Below, in pieces: positions 5,003 to 10,888 of a stretch of 11,150 nucleotides of DNA. The number at the start of each line of letters is the position of its first letter. The first letter of the stretch is position 1. The stretch is taken from positions 1-11,150 of the forward strand of contig CAZPCZ010000045.1 in the NCBI GenBank assembly GCA_964585225.1. Reading direction: 5' to 3'. This DNA comes from CAZPCZ01 sp964585225 (GTDB lineage Bacteria > Patescibacteriota > Patescibacteriia > JACPHY01). The translations under genes and the position numbers were made by a program. The notes below the pieces were generated by a model, which saw nothing but the letters and a program-made list of their open reading frames with translations, was not told the DNA's origin and ran no database searches.

Positions 5003-6373
5003 ATGCACATCACCTGCTACGGCGCTGCCGGCGGCGTCACCGGATCGAAGCACCTCGTCGATACTGGAAAGACCCGCATCCTCCTCGACTGCGGGATGTT
5101 CCAGGGTCCACCGGAGATCCAGGGAAAGAACCGTGACTTCGCGTTCGATCCGAAGACGGTTGATGCCGTCGTCCTCTCACACGCGCACGCGGACCACTCG
5201 GGCCAGCTCCCGCTCCTCGTGAAGCGCGGGTTCGCGGGTCCCATCTACGCAACGCGGCCGACGCGGGACATTGCCGAGCAGATCCTCCTCGACGCCGCAC
5301 ACATCGCCGAGCAGGACGCCGTCGGCGAGCCGCTCTTCACGCGCAAGGACATTCCGGCGGTCGTCGAACGGTTCGTTGAAGTTCCGTACACGCGTCGGAA
5401 CGGTCGTTGGCATGACATCGGCACTGGCGTCCGCCTGAAATTGTACGACGCCGGCCACATCCTTGGCTCTGCGGTGCCGGTGCTCGAGGTTACGAGCGGC
5501 GCGCGACCGCATCGCATCGCGTTCTCCGGCGACCTCGGCGCGCCCGGGATGCCGCTCCTCTACGACCCCGATGTTCCGGATGATCCCATTGACACCGTGC
5601 TCGTCGAGAGCACGTACGGCGACACCGTCCATCCATCGTTCGGCGAGGCGATCGCTCGGTTCGCGGCGACGGTGCGGGCGGTGGCCAAACGAAAAGGCAA
5701 GCTCATCGTCCCCGCATTTTCCCTCGGCCGCACGCAATTGCTCGTCTACCTCCTCCACAAACTCCGCCTCGCGGGGGAGATCCCAGCTATACCGGTGGTC
5801 GTCGACTCTCCGCTCGCGACGCGGATCACGGAGATCTTCGAGCGCCATCGCAATGAGTACGACGCCCACACGTGGAGTGACTTTTCTGGACCGCAGGACT
5901 CCCCGCTCGCGTACCCGGACCTCACGTACACGCGGAGCGCGGAGGAGTCCCAAGCAATCAACCGGCTCCACGGCCCGCTCATCGTCATCTCCGCCTCCGG
6001 CATGATGACCGGCGGCCGCGTCGTCCACCACCTCCGGCACGCGATCGTGGACCCGCGCAACGCGATCCTTGTTGTCGGCTACCAAGCCGAGGGGACGACC
6101 GGGCGCGCGATCCTCGATGGTGCGAAGGAGGTGAAGCTCCACGACGGCGTGTACCCCGTCCGCGCGGAGGTCATCGCGTTCGATGAGTTCTCCGCCCATG
6201 CCGACCGCGATCAGCTCCTCTCCTGGCTCGGACAATTCCAAGGGCTCCGGCACGCGATCGTCGTCCACGGAGAAGTCGCGGCCGCAGATGCGCTCCGCGA
6301 TGCGATCGCTCGCGCACATCCGGATCTCCGCGTCGACCGCCCGAACGAAGGAGACGCGATCGAGCTCCAGTGA
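5003..6373 (+). CDS. Beta-CASP metallo-beta-lactamase-fold RNA hydrolase-like protein
   Basis: The 456-residue protein matches the MBL-fold/beta-CASP family that includes CPSF73-type nucleases. Zinc ligands are in place: HAHADH (H60, H62, D64, H65), H152 in DAGHILGS and D177 in SGDLG. The beta-CASP motifs follow: A at VEST (E202), B at SAHAD (H399) and C at VHGE (H422), with the typical ISASGMMTGGR at about 330-339. Intact motifs support metal-dependent endo- or 5' exonuclease activity on RNA in the cytoplasm, probably mRNA or rRNA processing; the target is inferred. The protein lacks the extra C-terminal domain of RNase J. The ATG at 5003 has no Shine-Dalgarno but lies eight bases after TATACT, so the message is probably leaderless. 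A perfect terminator follows by 17 bases. Confidence 0.93.
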   Translation: MHITCYGAAGGVTGSKHLVDTGKTRILLDCGMFQGPPEIQGKNRDFAFDPKTVDAVVLSHAHADHSGQLPLLVKRGFAGPIYATRPTRDIAEQILLDAAHIAEQDAVGEPLFTRKDIPAVVERFVEVPYTRRNGRWHDIGTGVRLKLYDAGHILGSAVPVLEVTSGARPHRIAFSGDLGAPGMPLLYDPDVPDDPIDTVLVESTYGDTVHPSFGEAIARFAATVRAVAKRKGKLIVPAFSLGRTQLLVYLLHKLRLAGEIPAIPVVVDSPLATRITEIFERHRNEYDAHTWSDFSGPQDSPLAYPDLTYTRSAEESQAINRLHGPLIVISASGMMTGGRVVHHLRHAIVDPRNAILVVGYQAEGTTGRAILDGAKEVKLHDGVYPVRAEVIAFDEFSAHADRDQLLSWLGQFQGLRHAIVVHGEVAAADALRDAIARAHPDLRVDRPNEGDAIELQ

Positions 6374-6390
6374 ACGCAATCGCAATGGAA

Positions 6391-6416
6391 GAGACGGCCC
6401 ACCGGTGGGCCGTCTC
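6391..6416. terminator. Perfect 26-bp palindromic terminator
   Basis: Two 13-base arms with no gap (GAGACGGCCCACC at 6391-6403 and its reverse complement to 6416) sit 17 bases after the stop of the beta-CASP gene. The symmetry allows use from both sides; the convergent minus-strand gene ends at 6499. Confidence 0.8.
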
Positions 6417-6433
6417 CGTCGTCATGTTCGTGG

Positions 6434-6490
6434 ACCCTCCCCCTCGTTCTGAGGGGGAGCGCCTGCCCGCCGAAGCGCGGGGGAGGGGGT
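6434..6490. repeat. G/C-run palindromic element, copy 1
   Basis: CTCCCCCTC (6437-6445) pairs perfectly with 6451-6459 around GTTCT. The overlapping CCCTCCCCC (6435-6443) can instead pair with GGGGGAGGG (6479-6487), so two exclusive folds are possible. It begins eight bases 3' of the minus-strand gene stop. A related element with the same C-run and G-run layout is at 9368-9402, also directly 3' of a minus-strand gene. Confidence 0.6.
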
Positions 6491-6498
6491 GTCGTCGC

Positions 6499-6873
6499 TC
6501 AGTTCCACTGCATCCGATCGTCCTCGACCGCCTCCGTCTCCCCCTCGTCGAGGTACGGGAAGAGGTCGATCATGGACGCGCCGGACGTGATCAGGACGAT
6601 CGCTTCATCGAGATCGATCTCTCGGACGATGAACGTCACGTGCGTCGACCCTTCCTCGGCATCGAGCTCCGCTTCGTAGAGCGTGCCGGCGATGCCACCG
6701 ATGTTCGCGCTCTCGAAGGTCGTCGTCACGCGACCTTCGCAGTCGTCCTGCTTGAGGTCGAGACGCTGCTGCTTCCGCGCCTGCATGACCATCGCGGCGA
6801 GGAACAGCCGCACGTGCGTGATGGTCTTGATCGGCTTCGACGTGGACTGCACGTACATCTGGAATCCGCGCAT
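6499..6873 (-). CDS. Acidic 124-residue protein of unknown function
   Basis: The start is set by a textbook ribosome binding site, AAGGAGGT, seven bases before ATG 6873, and by a clear promoter at 6925-6953. The protein opens with MRGFQMYVQSTSKPIKTITH, has a basic helix at about 20-40 (VRLFLAAMVMQARKQQR), then alternating strands, and ends in an acidic tail (YLDEGETEAVEDDRMQWN). No signal peptide or membrane segment is seen. No family is recognised. The strong translation signals, rare in this window, suggest it is well expressed. It is divergent from the DUF4419 gene, with 122 bases between the two promoters' outer ends and the paired start codons on either side. Confidence 0.75.
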   Translation of the reverse strand: MRGFQMYVQSTSKPIKTITHVRLFLAAMVMQARKQQRLDLKQDDCEGRVTTTFESANIGGIAGTLYEAELDAEEGSTHVTFIVREIDLDEAIVLITSGASMIDLFPYLDEGETEAVEDDRMQWN

Positions 6874-6924
6874 CGCGGTGACCTCCTTGGCTCCCTCGGA
6901 GCGTGTACGGAAAGGACAGCGTCC

Positions 6925-6953
6925 ACCGTAGCGCACATGCGCACGGTCGTCAA
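6925..6953 (-). promoter_or_regulatory. Promoter for the acidic protein gene
   Basis: On the minus strand: TTGACG (6948-6953), 17-base spacer, TACGGT (6925-6930). The predicted start near 6918 gives a leader of about 45 bases. Confidence 0.7.
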
Positions 6954-6994
6954 GCGGCGTCGTTCGTCCGAGGGCCGACACCCCGATGCCATGC

Positions 6995-7023
6995 TTGACC
7001 CCTCTCCCGGCATCTGATATGGT
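6995..7023 (+). promoter_or_regulatory. Promoter for the DUF4419 gene
   Basis: TTGACC (6995-7000), 17-base spacer, TATGGT (7018-7023), with TGA directly before the -10 as an extended -10. This is the best plus-strand promoter in the window. Confidence 0.75.
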
Positions 7024-7085
7024 CTCGGTGTGCACGTTCGTCCGTTCCCAACTCACCACCCACAGGAAAGAACGAGGGAAACGTC

Positions 7086-8225
7086 ATGCGCATCGTCGAA
7101 GTTCCCGGGATCGAACGTCGGCATCCCACCATCGCGGTCGTTCCGAACGCGGTGTTCCTCGAGGCAGCGCTCGGCAAGCCGAAGCGCGTCCACCACGCGA
7201 GTCGAACCGATATCGCGCAGGTGCCCCACCCACCCGCAGGCACCTCGCCGCGCGCCGAGTTCGAGCGGCTCGCGGGCCGCCGGAAGGGCGAGTACCCCGT
7301 CGCGACCGTGAGCCTCCTCATCCAGGCGGCGCACCGCGCGTTCGGCGAGCACCTTCCGCTCTCGCTCGCGCCCGAGGTCCTCTGGTACGCGATCTGCCAC
7401 GAGGTGGCGATCCACGTGAAGCAGGACCCGCAGGCCCACGCGAAGTGGTTCACCGCGAAGCCGGGCGAGAAGGTGGAGATCGACGTCCGCGACAACTCGC
7501 TCGTGTACGGGAGCGACCAGAACGACTGGGGCCGGCTCCTCGGCATGTTTCGCAAGCCGCTCGCGGAGCACGTGCCCGCGCCAACCCTCGGACTCTTCCT
7601 GCCGAAGTTCTCCACGACGACCCCGGAGAGCGAAGTCGCCGTCCTCGTCGCCTTCATGGACGTCGTGTCCAAGTACTACGAGTTCGGATTCTCGACGCTG
7701 TGCGGGATCCCGGCCGTGCGACTCGAAGGCACGCCGGAGGACTGGCGCACGCTCGTCCAGTCCGCGTCCGCGCTCGCGGAAGCGTTCCCCGAGCTCCGGC
7801 CGTACTTCACGGACCTCGTCCCGGTGCTCAAGGAGATCGCGGCCACCGCGGCAGGCGAGAACCCCAACCCGGAGTTCTGGACGTCGCTGTACAAGTTCGG
7901 CGGCGGCTCCGGCGGGCCGTACGTGAACGGCTGGATCACCACGTTCTTCGCGCACACCCCGAACAGGGGCGGTTTCTCGCCCAAGCGCACGTTCGACTGG
8001 CGCAAGAGTGCGAGGTCGTCGTTCGGCGGCTTCCACACCAACGAGTTCCCCGCGCACGTGAGCACGGTGCCGGCGACGTGGACGTACGCGCCGGACGGCG
8101 TCGTGACGCCCGAGTCGAAGATCCCGATGGGCTTCGCCGCCGGGATCCTCGGCGTGGACCACGACAACGGCTTCCTCGCCCCGCGTCTCGGCTACGCCGT
8201 GTACGAACGCCAGGAGCAGCGGTAG
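7086..8225 (+). CDS. DUF4419-domain protein
   Basis: The 379-residue protein matches the DUF4419 family, which is better known from fungi and scattered bacteria and has no established function. Diagnostic blocks are WFTAKPGEKVEIDVRDNS (about 118-135), the STTTPESEVAVLVAFMD and SKYYEF region (about 178-200), CGIPAVRLEGTPEDW (about 206-220) and GGPYVNGWITTFF (about 276-288). There is no signal peptide or clear membrane segment, so it is probably cytoplasmic. The ATG at 7086 follows GAGGGAAA at a slightly long spacing and a strong promoter at 6995-7023. It stands alone between its promoter and the terminator at 8242-8272. No catalytic residues can be named with confidence. Confidence 0.85.
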   Translation: MRIVEVPGIERRHPTIAVVPNAVFLEAALGKPKRVHHASRTDIAQVPHPPAGTSPRAEFERLAGRRKGEYPVATVSLLIQAAHRAFGEHLPLSLAPEVLWYAICHEVAIHVKQDPQAHAKWFTAKPGEKVEIDVRDNSLVYGSDQNDWGRLLGMFRKPLAEHVPAPTLGLFLPKFSTTTPESEVAVLVAFMDVVSKYYEFGFSTLCGIPAVRLEGTPEDWRTLVQSASALAEAFPELRPYFTDLVPVLKEIAATAAGENPNPEFWTSLYKFGGGSGGPYVNGWITTFFAHTPNRGGFSPKRTFDWRKSARSSFGGFHTNEFPAHVSTVPATWTYAPDGVVTPESKIPMGFAAGILGVDHDNGFLAPRLGYAVYERQEQR

Positions 8226-8241
8226 CCAACCGACCAACGCG

Positions 8242-8272
8242 AGACCCCGCTCCGAGCATCGGAACGGGGTCT
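8242..8272. terminator. Terminator between convergent DUF4419 and efp genes
   Basis: GACCCCGCTCCGA (8243-8255) pairs with 8259-8271 with a single C-A mismatch around GCA, and A8242 pairs with T8272. It lies 17 bases after DUF4419 and 17 bases after the minus-strand efp stop, so it probably serves both. Confidence 0.8.
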
Positions 8273-8289
8273 TCCTCATGCGATTCACT

Positions 8290-8850
8290 TCACGCTCGCT
8301 CCACGTACGCGCCGGAGTCGGTGTTGAGGACGATGGACTCCCCCTGCTTGATGAACATGGGCACGCGGGCCGTGAGGCCGGTCTCGAGCGTCACCTCTTT
8401 CGTGACGTTCCCGCTCGTGTCTCCACGGATCGCGTCGAACGCTTCCGTCACCTTCAGCGCCACCTTCTTCGGGAGCTCGACGGCGATCGGTGTGCCGTCA
8501 TGGAGCACGACATGCACCTCGAGTCCCTCCTTTAAATACCCTGCGCGATCCTCAAGGACGACGCGGTTCACCGTCACCTGATCAAATGTCTCCTGGTCCA
8601 TGAACGCGAATCCGGTGGGGTCCGAGTAAAGATACTGCATCTTTCGCTTCTGCACCTCCACGAACTCGAGCTCCTCGCCCGCCTTCCACGTCTGCTCGAC
8701 GACCTTACCGTTCGTCAGCGATTTCAGCCGCGCGCGCACGAACGCAGACCCCTTCCCGGGGTTCACGTGCTGGAACTCGGTGACGACGACGATGTCGCCC
8801 TTCCACTTCAGGTACGCACCGTTCGCAATGTCGGAAGTAGTTTGAGCCAT
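8290..8850 (-). CDS. efp: Elongation factor P
   Basis: The 186-residue protein has the full length and three-domain layout of EF-P. An N-terminal KOW-like domain (about 1-63) is followed by two OB-fold domains (about 66-128 and 130-186). The conserved tip loop is NPGKGSAFVRARLKSL, with K33 where most EF-Ps carry the modified lysine. EF-P binds the ribosome between P and E sites and relieves stalling at polyproline. A Lys at the tip fits beta-lysylation, 5-aminopentanol modification or no modification rather than the Arg-rhamnose type; no modifying enzyme is in this window. The ATG at 8850 has no Shine-Dalgarno, and the predicted leader is only about 23 bases. Confidence 0.95.
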   Translation of the reverse strand: MAQTTSDIANGAYLKWKGDIVVVTEFQHVNPGKGSAFVRARLKSLTNGKVVEQTWKAGEELEFVEVQKRKMQYLYSDPTGFAFMDQETFDQVTVNRVVLEDRAGYLKEGLEVHVVLHDGTPIAVELPKKVALKVTEAFDAIRGDTSGNVTKEVTLETGLTARVPMFIKQGESIVLNTDSGAYVERA

Positions 8851-8879
8851 GGAATCGAAACTGAAGAACGGAGAACCCT

Positions 8880-8909
8880 ACCGTACCCCGACGGTTCGCA
8901 CAGCGTCAA
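8880..8909 (-). promoter_or_regulatory. Promoter for efp
   Basis: On the minus strand: TTGACG (8904-8909), 18-base spacer, TACGGT (8880-8885). It is back to back with the promoter at 8923-8951, leaving 13 bases between the two -35 boxes. Confidence 0.65.
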
Positions 8910-8922
8910 CGACGTGAGCAAT

Positions 8923-8951
8923 TTGCTGGCACCAGGGCGACGTGCTATGTT
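8923..8951 (+). promoter_or_regulatory. Promoter for the DUF4258 remnant and DUF2283 gene
   Basis: TTGCTG (8923-8928), 17-base spacer, TATGTT (8946-8951). The predicted start is near 8958, ahead of the GTG at 8977. Confidence 0.55.
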
Positions 8952-8976
8952 AAGTGCAAGCTTGCCCCCATCTTTT

Positions 8977-9039
8977 GTGCGCGTTCATTTCTCGCCACAC
9001 GCCAAGATACGGATGCGGGAACGTGCAAAGTATCCATGA
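8977..9039 (+). pseudogene. Truncated DUF4258-like reading frame
   Basis: From GTG 8977 the frame reads VRVHFSPHAKIRMRERAKYP and then stops. This matches the N-terminal signature of DUF4258 proteins (HF..HA..RM.ER), which are usually about 70-90 residues. The stop TGA overlaps the ATG of the next gene as ATGA. DUF4258 and DUF2283 genes often sit side by side, so this is probably the remains of a full partner gene. It may still be translated and couple translation of the downstream gene. A longer frame from ATG 8947 exists but overlaps the -10 box. Confidence 0.55.
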
Positions 9040-9290
9040 GGATCCAATCGAAGCCGCCAGTCGTCCGTTACGATCCGGGGTCTCGCATTCTCTCGATTCG
9101 CGTTTCGCCTCGACGAAGCGTGAATTCCGACGTCCATGGGAACGTCGTCGTTGATTACGACGCGGGTGGCATTCCGGTGAACATCGACATCATGGAGTGC
9201 TCACTCAACGAGTTCCGTCGCGCCGCTCCGGTTCGGCGCTACGTGCACGTGCGCCGAGGCCGCCGCGTCGCTCCCCGGACGATGGCGTAA
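9036..9290 (+). CDS. DUF2283-family small protein
   Basis: The 84-residue protein shows the DUF2283 pattern: VRYDPGSRILSIRVS (10-24) and GNVVVDYDAGGIPVNIDIM (35-53), two beta hairpins with the conserved Asp-Tyr-Asp, followed by a basic C-terminal tail (VRRGRRVAPRTMA). The tail is atypical, since most family members end soon after the helix. The family's biochemical role is not established; it often accompanies DUF4258 in a toxin-antitoxin-like arrangement. The ATG at 9036 overlaps the stop of the truncated DUF4258 frame and has no strong Shine-Dalgarno, so translational coupling is likely. Confidence 0.75.
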   Translation: MRIQSKPPVVRYDPGSRILSIRVSPRRSVNSDVHGNVVVDYDAGGIPVNIDIMECSLNEFRRAAPVRRYVHVRRGRRVAPRTMA

Positions 9291-9320
9291 ATACTCGCGT
9301 CACGGTAGCGAAACAAAAGG

Positions 9321-9352
9321 ATGAAGCCCCCGGCTCGTGCCGAGGGCTTCAT
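9321..9352. terminator. Terminator after the DUF2283 gene
   Basis: ATGAAGCCCCCGGC (9321-9334) pairs with 9339-9352 with one C-A mismatch around TCGT, followed by GGTTTCGTG. It is 30 bases after the stop and may also serve the convergent membrane-protein gene. Confidence 0.8.
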
Positions 9353-9367
9353 GGTTTCGTGTCGTGT

Positions 9368-9402
9368 TCCCCCCGTTTGAGGCAAGAGGGGGCGAGGGGG
9401 GA
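9368..9402. repeat. G/C-run palindromic element, copy 2
   Basis: TCCCCCC (9368-9374) pairs with GGGGGGA (9396-9402), enclosing a second G run (9388-9392). It ends one base 3' of the minus-strand gene stop (9404), like the element at 6434-6490. Confidence 0.5.
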
Positions 9403-9403
9403 G

Positions 9404-10579
9404 TTACGTCCCCGCCGCCGCCGTGCCCGCCTTCCGCCCGTGGCGCCGACGGTCGGCCTTCTGCTTCTCGACAAGCTTCTCCCTCACGAGCGCGAGCTTC
9501 GCCTGCGCGTCCGCGTGCCGATCCTTCCCTTGGTAGGCCCAGCAGAGCCAGTTGTGGATGCGGTCGAGCACGCGGAGGCTTTCGAGCGACTGCGAGAGGC
9601 GGCTGGTCGCCTCGAGTTCGTCAGCAATGCCGCCAACGAAGATCACCGCCTTGTCGTACTCCTCGCGCGCCTCGTCCCGCTCGCCACGCGCCTTGTCGCG
9701 GTCCGCGACCGCTGCGGGGAGGAACCCCTGAACGTGGCGATCCACTTCCCCGCGTGCCGCATCGCGCTCCGCGACACGTCGCCGCACCTGCTCCGCCGCG
9801 AACTCGACGAACGGCCGGTCCGTCGGCACCTGTCCCGGCGGGTTGAAGAAGGGGGAGAGACGCCGCTTGAGATCCTCACGCTCGTGCCGCGTGTCATGCA
9901 GCTCGGCTTGCATGTCCCAGAACGCACTCTCCCATGTGAACGGTATCGGATTATCCGGAGCGCCGTCATCAGTGGAATGCATCTTCGCGTACTCGAGCCG
10001 CCTTGCGATGATCGTCATCGCGTCCCTGAGCGACTCGAACCGAAGCGAGTTGCCGTTCGTGTCCGTTACCCGTACGGTCGCGTTCAGGAAGTGTTTGCCC
10101 GTCCGCTCGACCGTCCACCCCGACCGCCTCGCGCGCCACCACACCGTCGGCCGGTGGAACCACCCGCCGAGCGGCCAGAGGATGACGAACTGATGTGCGC
10201 TGATGATTCGGCTGATGACCTCGTCTCCGCGGATCGCAATGGTTGAACACCAGGGGATGTCCTCCTTGGTCCGATAGATCACGACGTACCCGCGGACGTT
10301 GCGGCGCCAGTACCGCGCGAGCCACTCGCGCTGCCGGAAGAGCAGCGTGAGATTCATCAGCATGAGCGCGATCGTGAAGATCCCGCCGCCGGTCAGGTAC
10401 GCCCAGCTCACGGTGGTGATGCGCTCGAGCTCCGTCGCCGCGTAACGGCTCAGCGCCCATGCGCAGAGGATGAGCCAGAGGTGGATGGCGATGCCTCCGG
10501 CGAGCTTCCACCCGCCGTACGGGATCGCCACGTGCTCCGCCAGGTTGTTGGGGTCTCTCGAGCTCTCTTGCATTTCCAT
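9404..10579 (-). CDS. Two-TM membrane protein with cytoplasmic coiled coil, unknown function
   Basis: The start is fixed by AAAGGAG seven bases before ATG 10579; the protein is 391 residues long. Two hydrophobic helices at about 24-47 and 58-81 form a hairpin in the membrane. A soluble beta-rich region follows (about 98-200, with GYVVIYRTKEDIPW and RVTDTNGNSLRFESLRDAM). A highly charged helical stretch at about 262-315 (RRRVAERDAARGEVD, ADRDKARGERDEAREEYDK) looks like a coiled coil, and the tail is Lys/Arg-rich (KADRRRHGRKAG). No family is recognised. The layout would suit a membrane-anchored scaffold or nucleic-acid or partner tether, but that is speculative. The leader of about 270 bases between promoter and start is full of repeats. 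Confidence 0.8.
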   Translation of the reverse strand: MEMQESSRDPNNLAEHVAIPYGGWKLAGGIAIHLWLILCAWALSRYAATELERITTVSWAYLTGGGIFTIALMLMNLTLLFRQREWLARYWRRNVRGYVVIYRTKEDIPWCSTIAIRGDEVISRIISAHQFVILWPLGGWFHRPTVWWRARRSGWTVERTGKHFLNATVRVTDTNGNSLRFESLRDAMTIIARRLEYAKMHSTDDGAPDNPIPFTWESAFWDMQAELHDTRHEREDLKRRLSPFFNPPGQVPTDRPFVEFAAEQVRRRVAERDAARGEVDRHVQGFLPAAVADRDKARGERDEAREEYDKAVIFVGGIADELEATSRLSQSLESLRVLDRIHNWLCWAYQGKDRHADAQAKLALVREKLVEKQKADRRRHGRKAGTAAAGT

Positions 10580-10602
10580 CGGTCTTCTCCTTTCCGGCCA
10601 TA

Positions 10603-10654
10603 CAAGTTCATCCTGAGCCCCGACGTTCGAGTTGGGGCGCACGGATCTCGTCAT
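10603..10654 (-). repeat. Structured repeat family, copy B
   Basis: Read on the minus strand it starts ACGAGATCC and ends CTCAGGATGAACTTG (10603-10617), sharing those 15 end bases exactly with copy A. ATCC pairs with GGAT, and GCCCC pairs with GGGGC inside. It lies in the leader of the membrane-protein gene, 24 bases before its ATG. Confidence 0.7.
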
Positions 10655-10700
10655 GGTACGGAGTCGATACGTTGCCGTACCGCGTTCCGGATGGCGAGAT
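10645..10700. repeat. Long imperfect palindrome joining repeat copies B and C head to head
   Basis: ATCTCGTCAT (10645-10654) pairs with 10691-10700 at nine of ten positions, and GGTACGG (10655-10661) pairs perfectly with CCGTACC (10675-10681) around a 13-base loop, with a 9-base bulge at 10682-10690. It links two inverted members of the same repeat family into one mosaic element. Confidence 0.65.
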
Positions 10701-10729
10701 GCTTCGGGCTTCGCCCTCAGCATAAACTC
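10691..10729 (+). repeat. Structured repeat family, copy C
   Basis: ATGCT (10699-10703) pairs with AGCAT (10719-10723), with a TC/TC internal loop, then GGGC (10706-10709) pairs with GCCC (10713-10716) around TTC. GAGAT lies upstream and AAACTC downstream. Layout and internal loop match copy A while stem bases differ in a compensating way. Confidence 0.7.
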
Positions 10730-10741
10730 ATACAGCGGGTT

Positions 10742-10825
10742 GCAAGCGGCGCGGTGCGCGGCTTGCGTCAGGTTGTGAAGGGACCATCCCTTCTTGTCCG
10801 CCGAAGCACCATGCGTAGGCGGGCC
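10742..10825. repeat. Three further hairpins in the leader of the membrane-protein gene
   Basis: GCAAGC (10742-10747) pairs with GCTTGC (10761-10766) with an inner GCGC stem. GAAGGGA (10777-10783) pairs with TCCCTTC (10787-10793) around CCA. An imperfect hairpin at 10796-10825 joins GTCCGCCGAAGC to GCGTAGGCGGGCC. The CCGCCGAAGC string also occurs in the element at 6434-6490. No gene was found between 10580 and 10991; these hairpins, the repeats and two promoters fill it. Confidence 0.55.
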
Positions 10826-10852
10826 GTCACGGCGGAAATGCCGCAACGATCC

Positions 10853-10881
10853 AACCTACCACGGTTCGGCGTGGTTGTCAA
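10853..10881 (-). promoter_or_regulatory. Promoter for the two-TM membrane protein
   Basis: On the minus strand: TTGACA (10876-10881), 17-base spacer, TAGGTT (10853-10858). The -35 is a perfect consensus. The predicted leader is about 270 bases. Confidence 0.7.
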
Positions 10882-10888
10882 CAACCAC
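10871..10888. promoter_or_regulatory. Inverted repeat over two overlapping -35 boxes (candidate operator)
   Basis: GTGGTTGT (10871-10878) and ACAACCAC (10881-10888) are exact reverse complements around CA. The dyad covers the -35 box of the minus-strand promoter (10876-10881) and of the plus-strand promoter (10875-10880), so one bound protein could control both genes. Confidence 0.6.

Noticed and set aside
5177..6385. 402-codon minus-strand frame opposite the beta-CASP gene
   Set aside because: Shadow of an unmistakable gene with all catalytic motifs on the plus strand; no ribosome binding site.
6874..7059. N-terminal extension of the acidic protein to 7059
   Set aside because: It would run through both divergent promoters; ATG 6873 has an ideal ribosome binding site.
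7053..8288. Long minus-strand open frame opposite the DUF4419 gene
   Set aside because: Low-complexity Arg/Glu/Val-rich product with no domain, mirror of a clear family gene; a GC-rich antisense artefact.
6986..8581. 531-codon plus-strand frame overlapping DUF4419 and efp
   Set aside because: Arg/Pro/Gly-rich translation in the wrong frame, crossing a terminator and an opposite-strand gene.
9197..10246. 349-codon plus-strand frame opposite the membrane-protein gene
   Set aside because: Arg-rich shadow that runs through the terminator at 9321-9352.
10612..10640. tRNA T-arm-like GTTCGAG between C and G runs
   Set aside because: No acceptor, D or anticodon arm around it; it is the inner stem of repeat copy B.
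10580..10846. 89-codon N-terminal extension of the membrane protein to a TTG at 10846
   Set aside because: It would translate the hairpin repeats; ATG 10579 has a perfect ribosome binding site.
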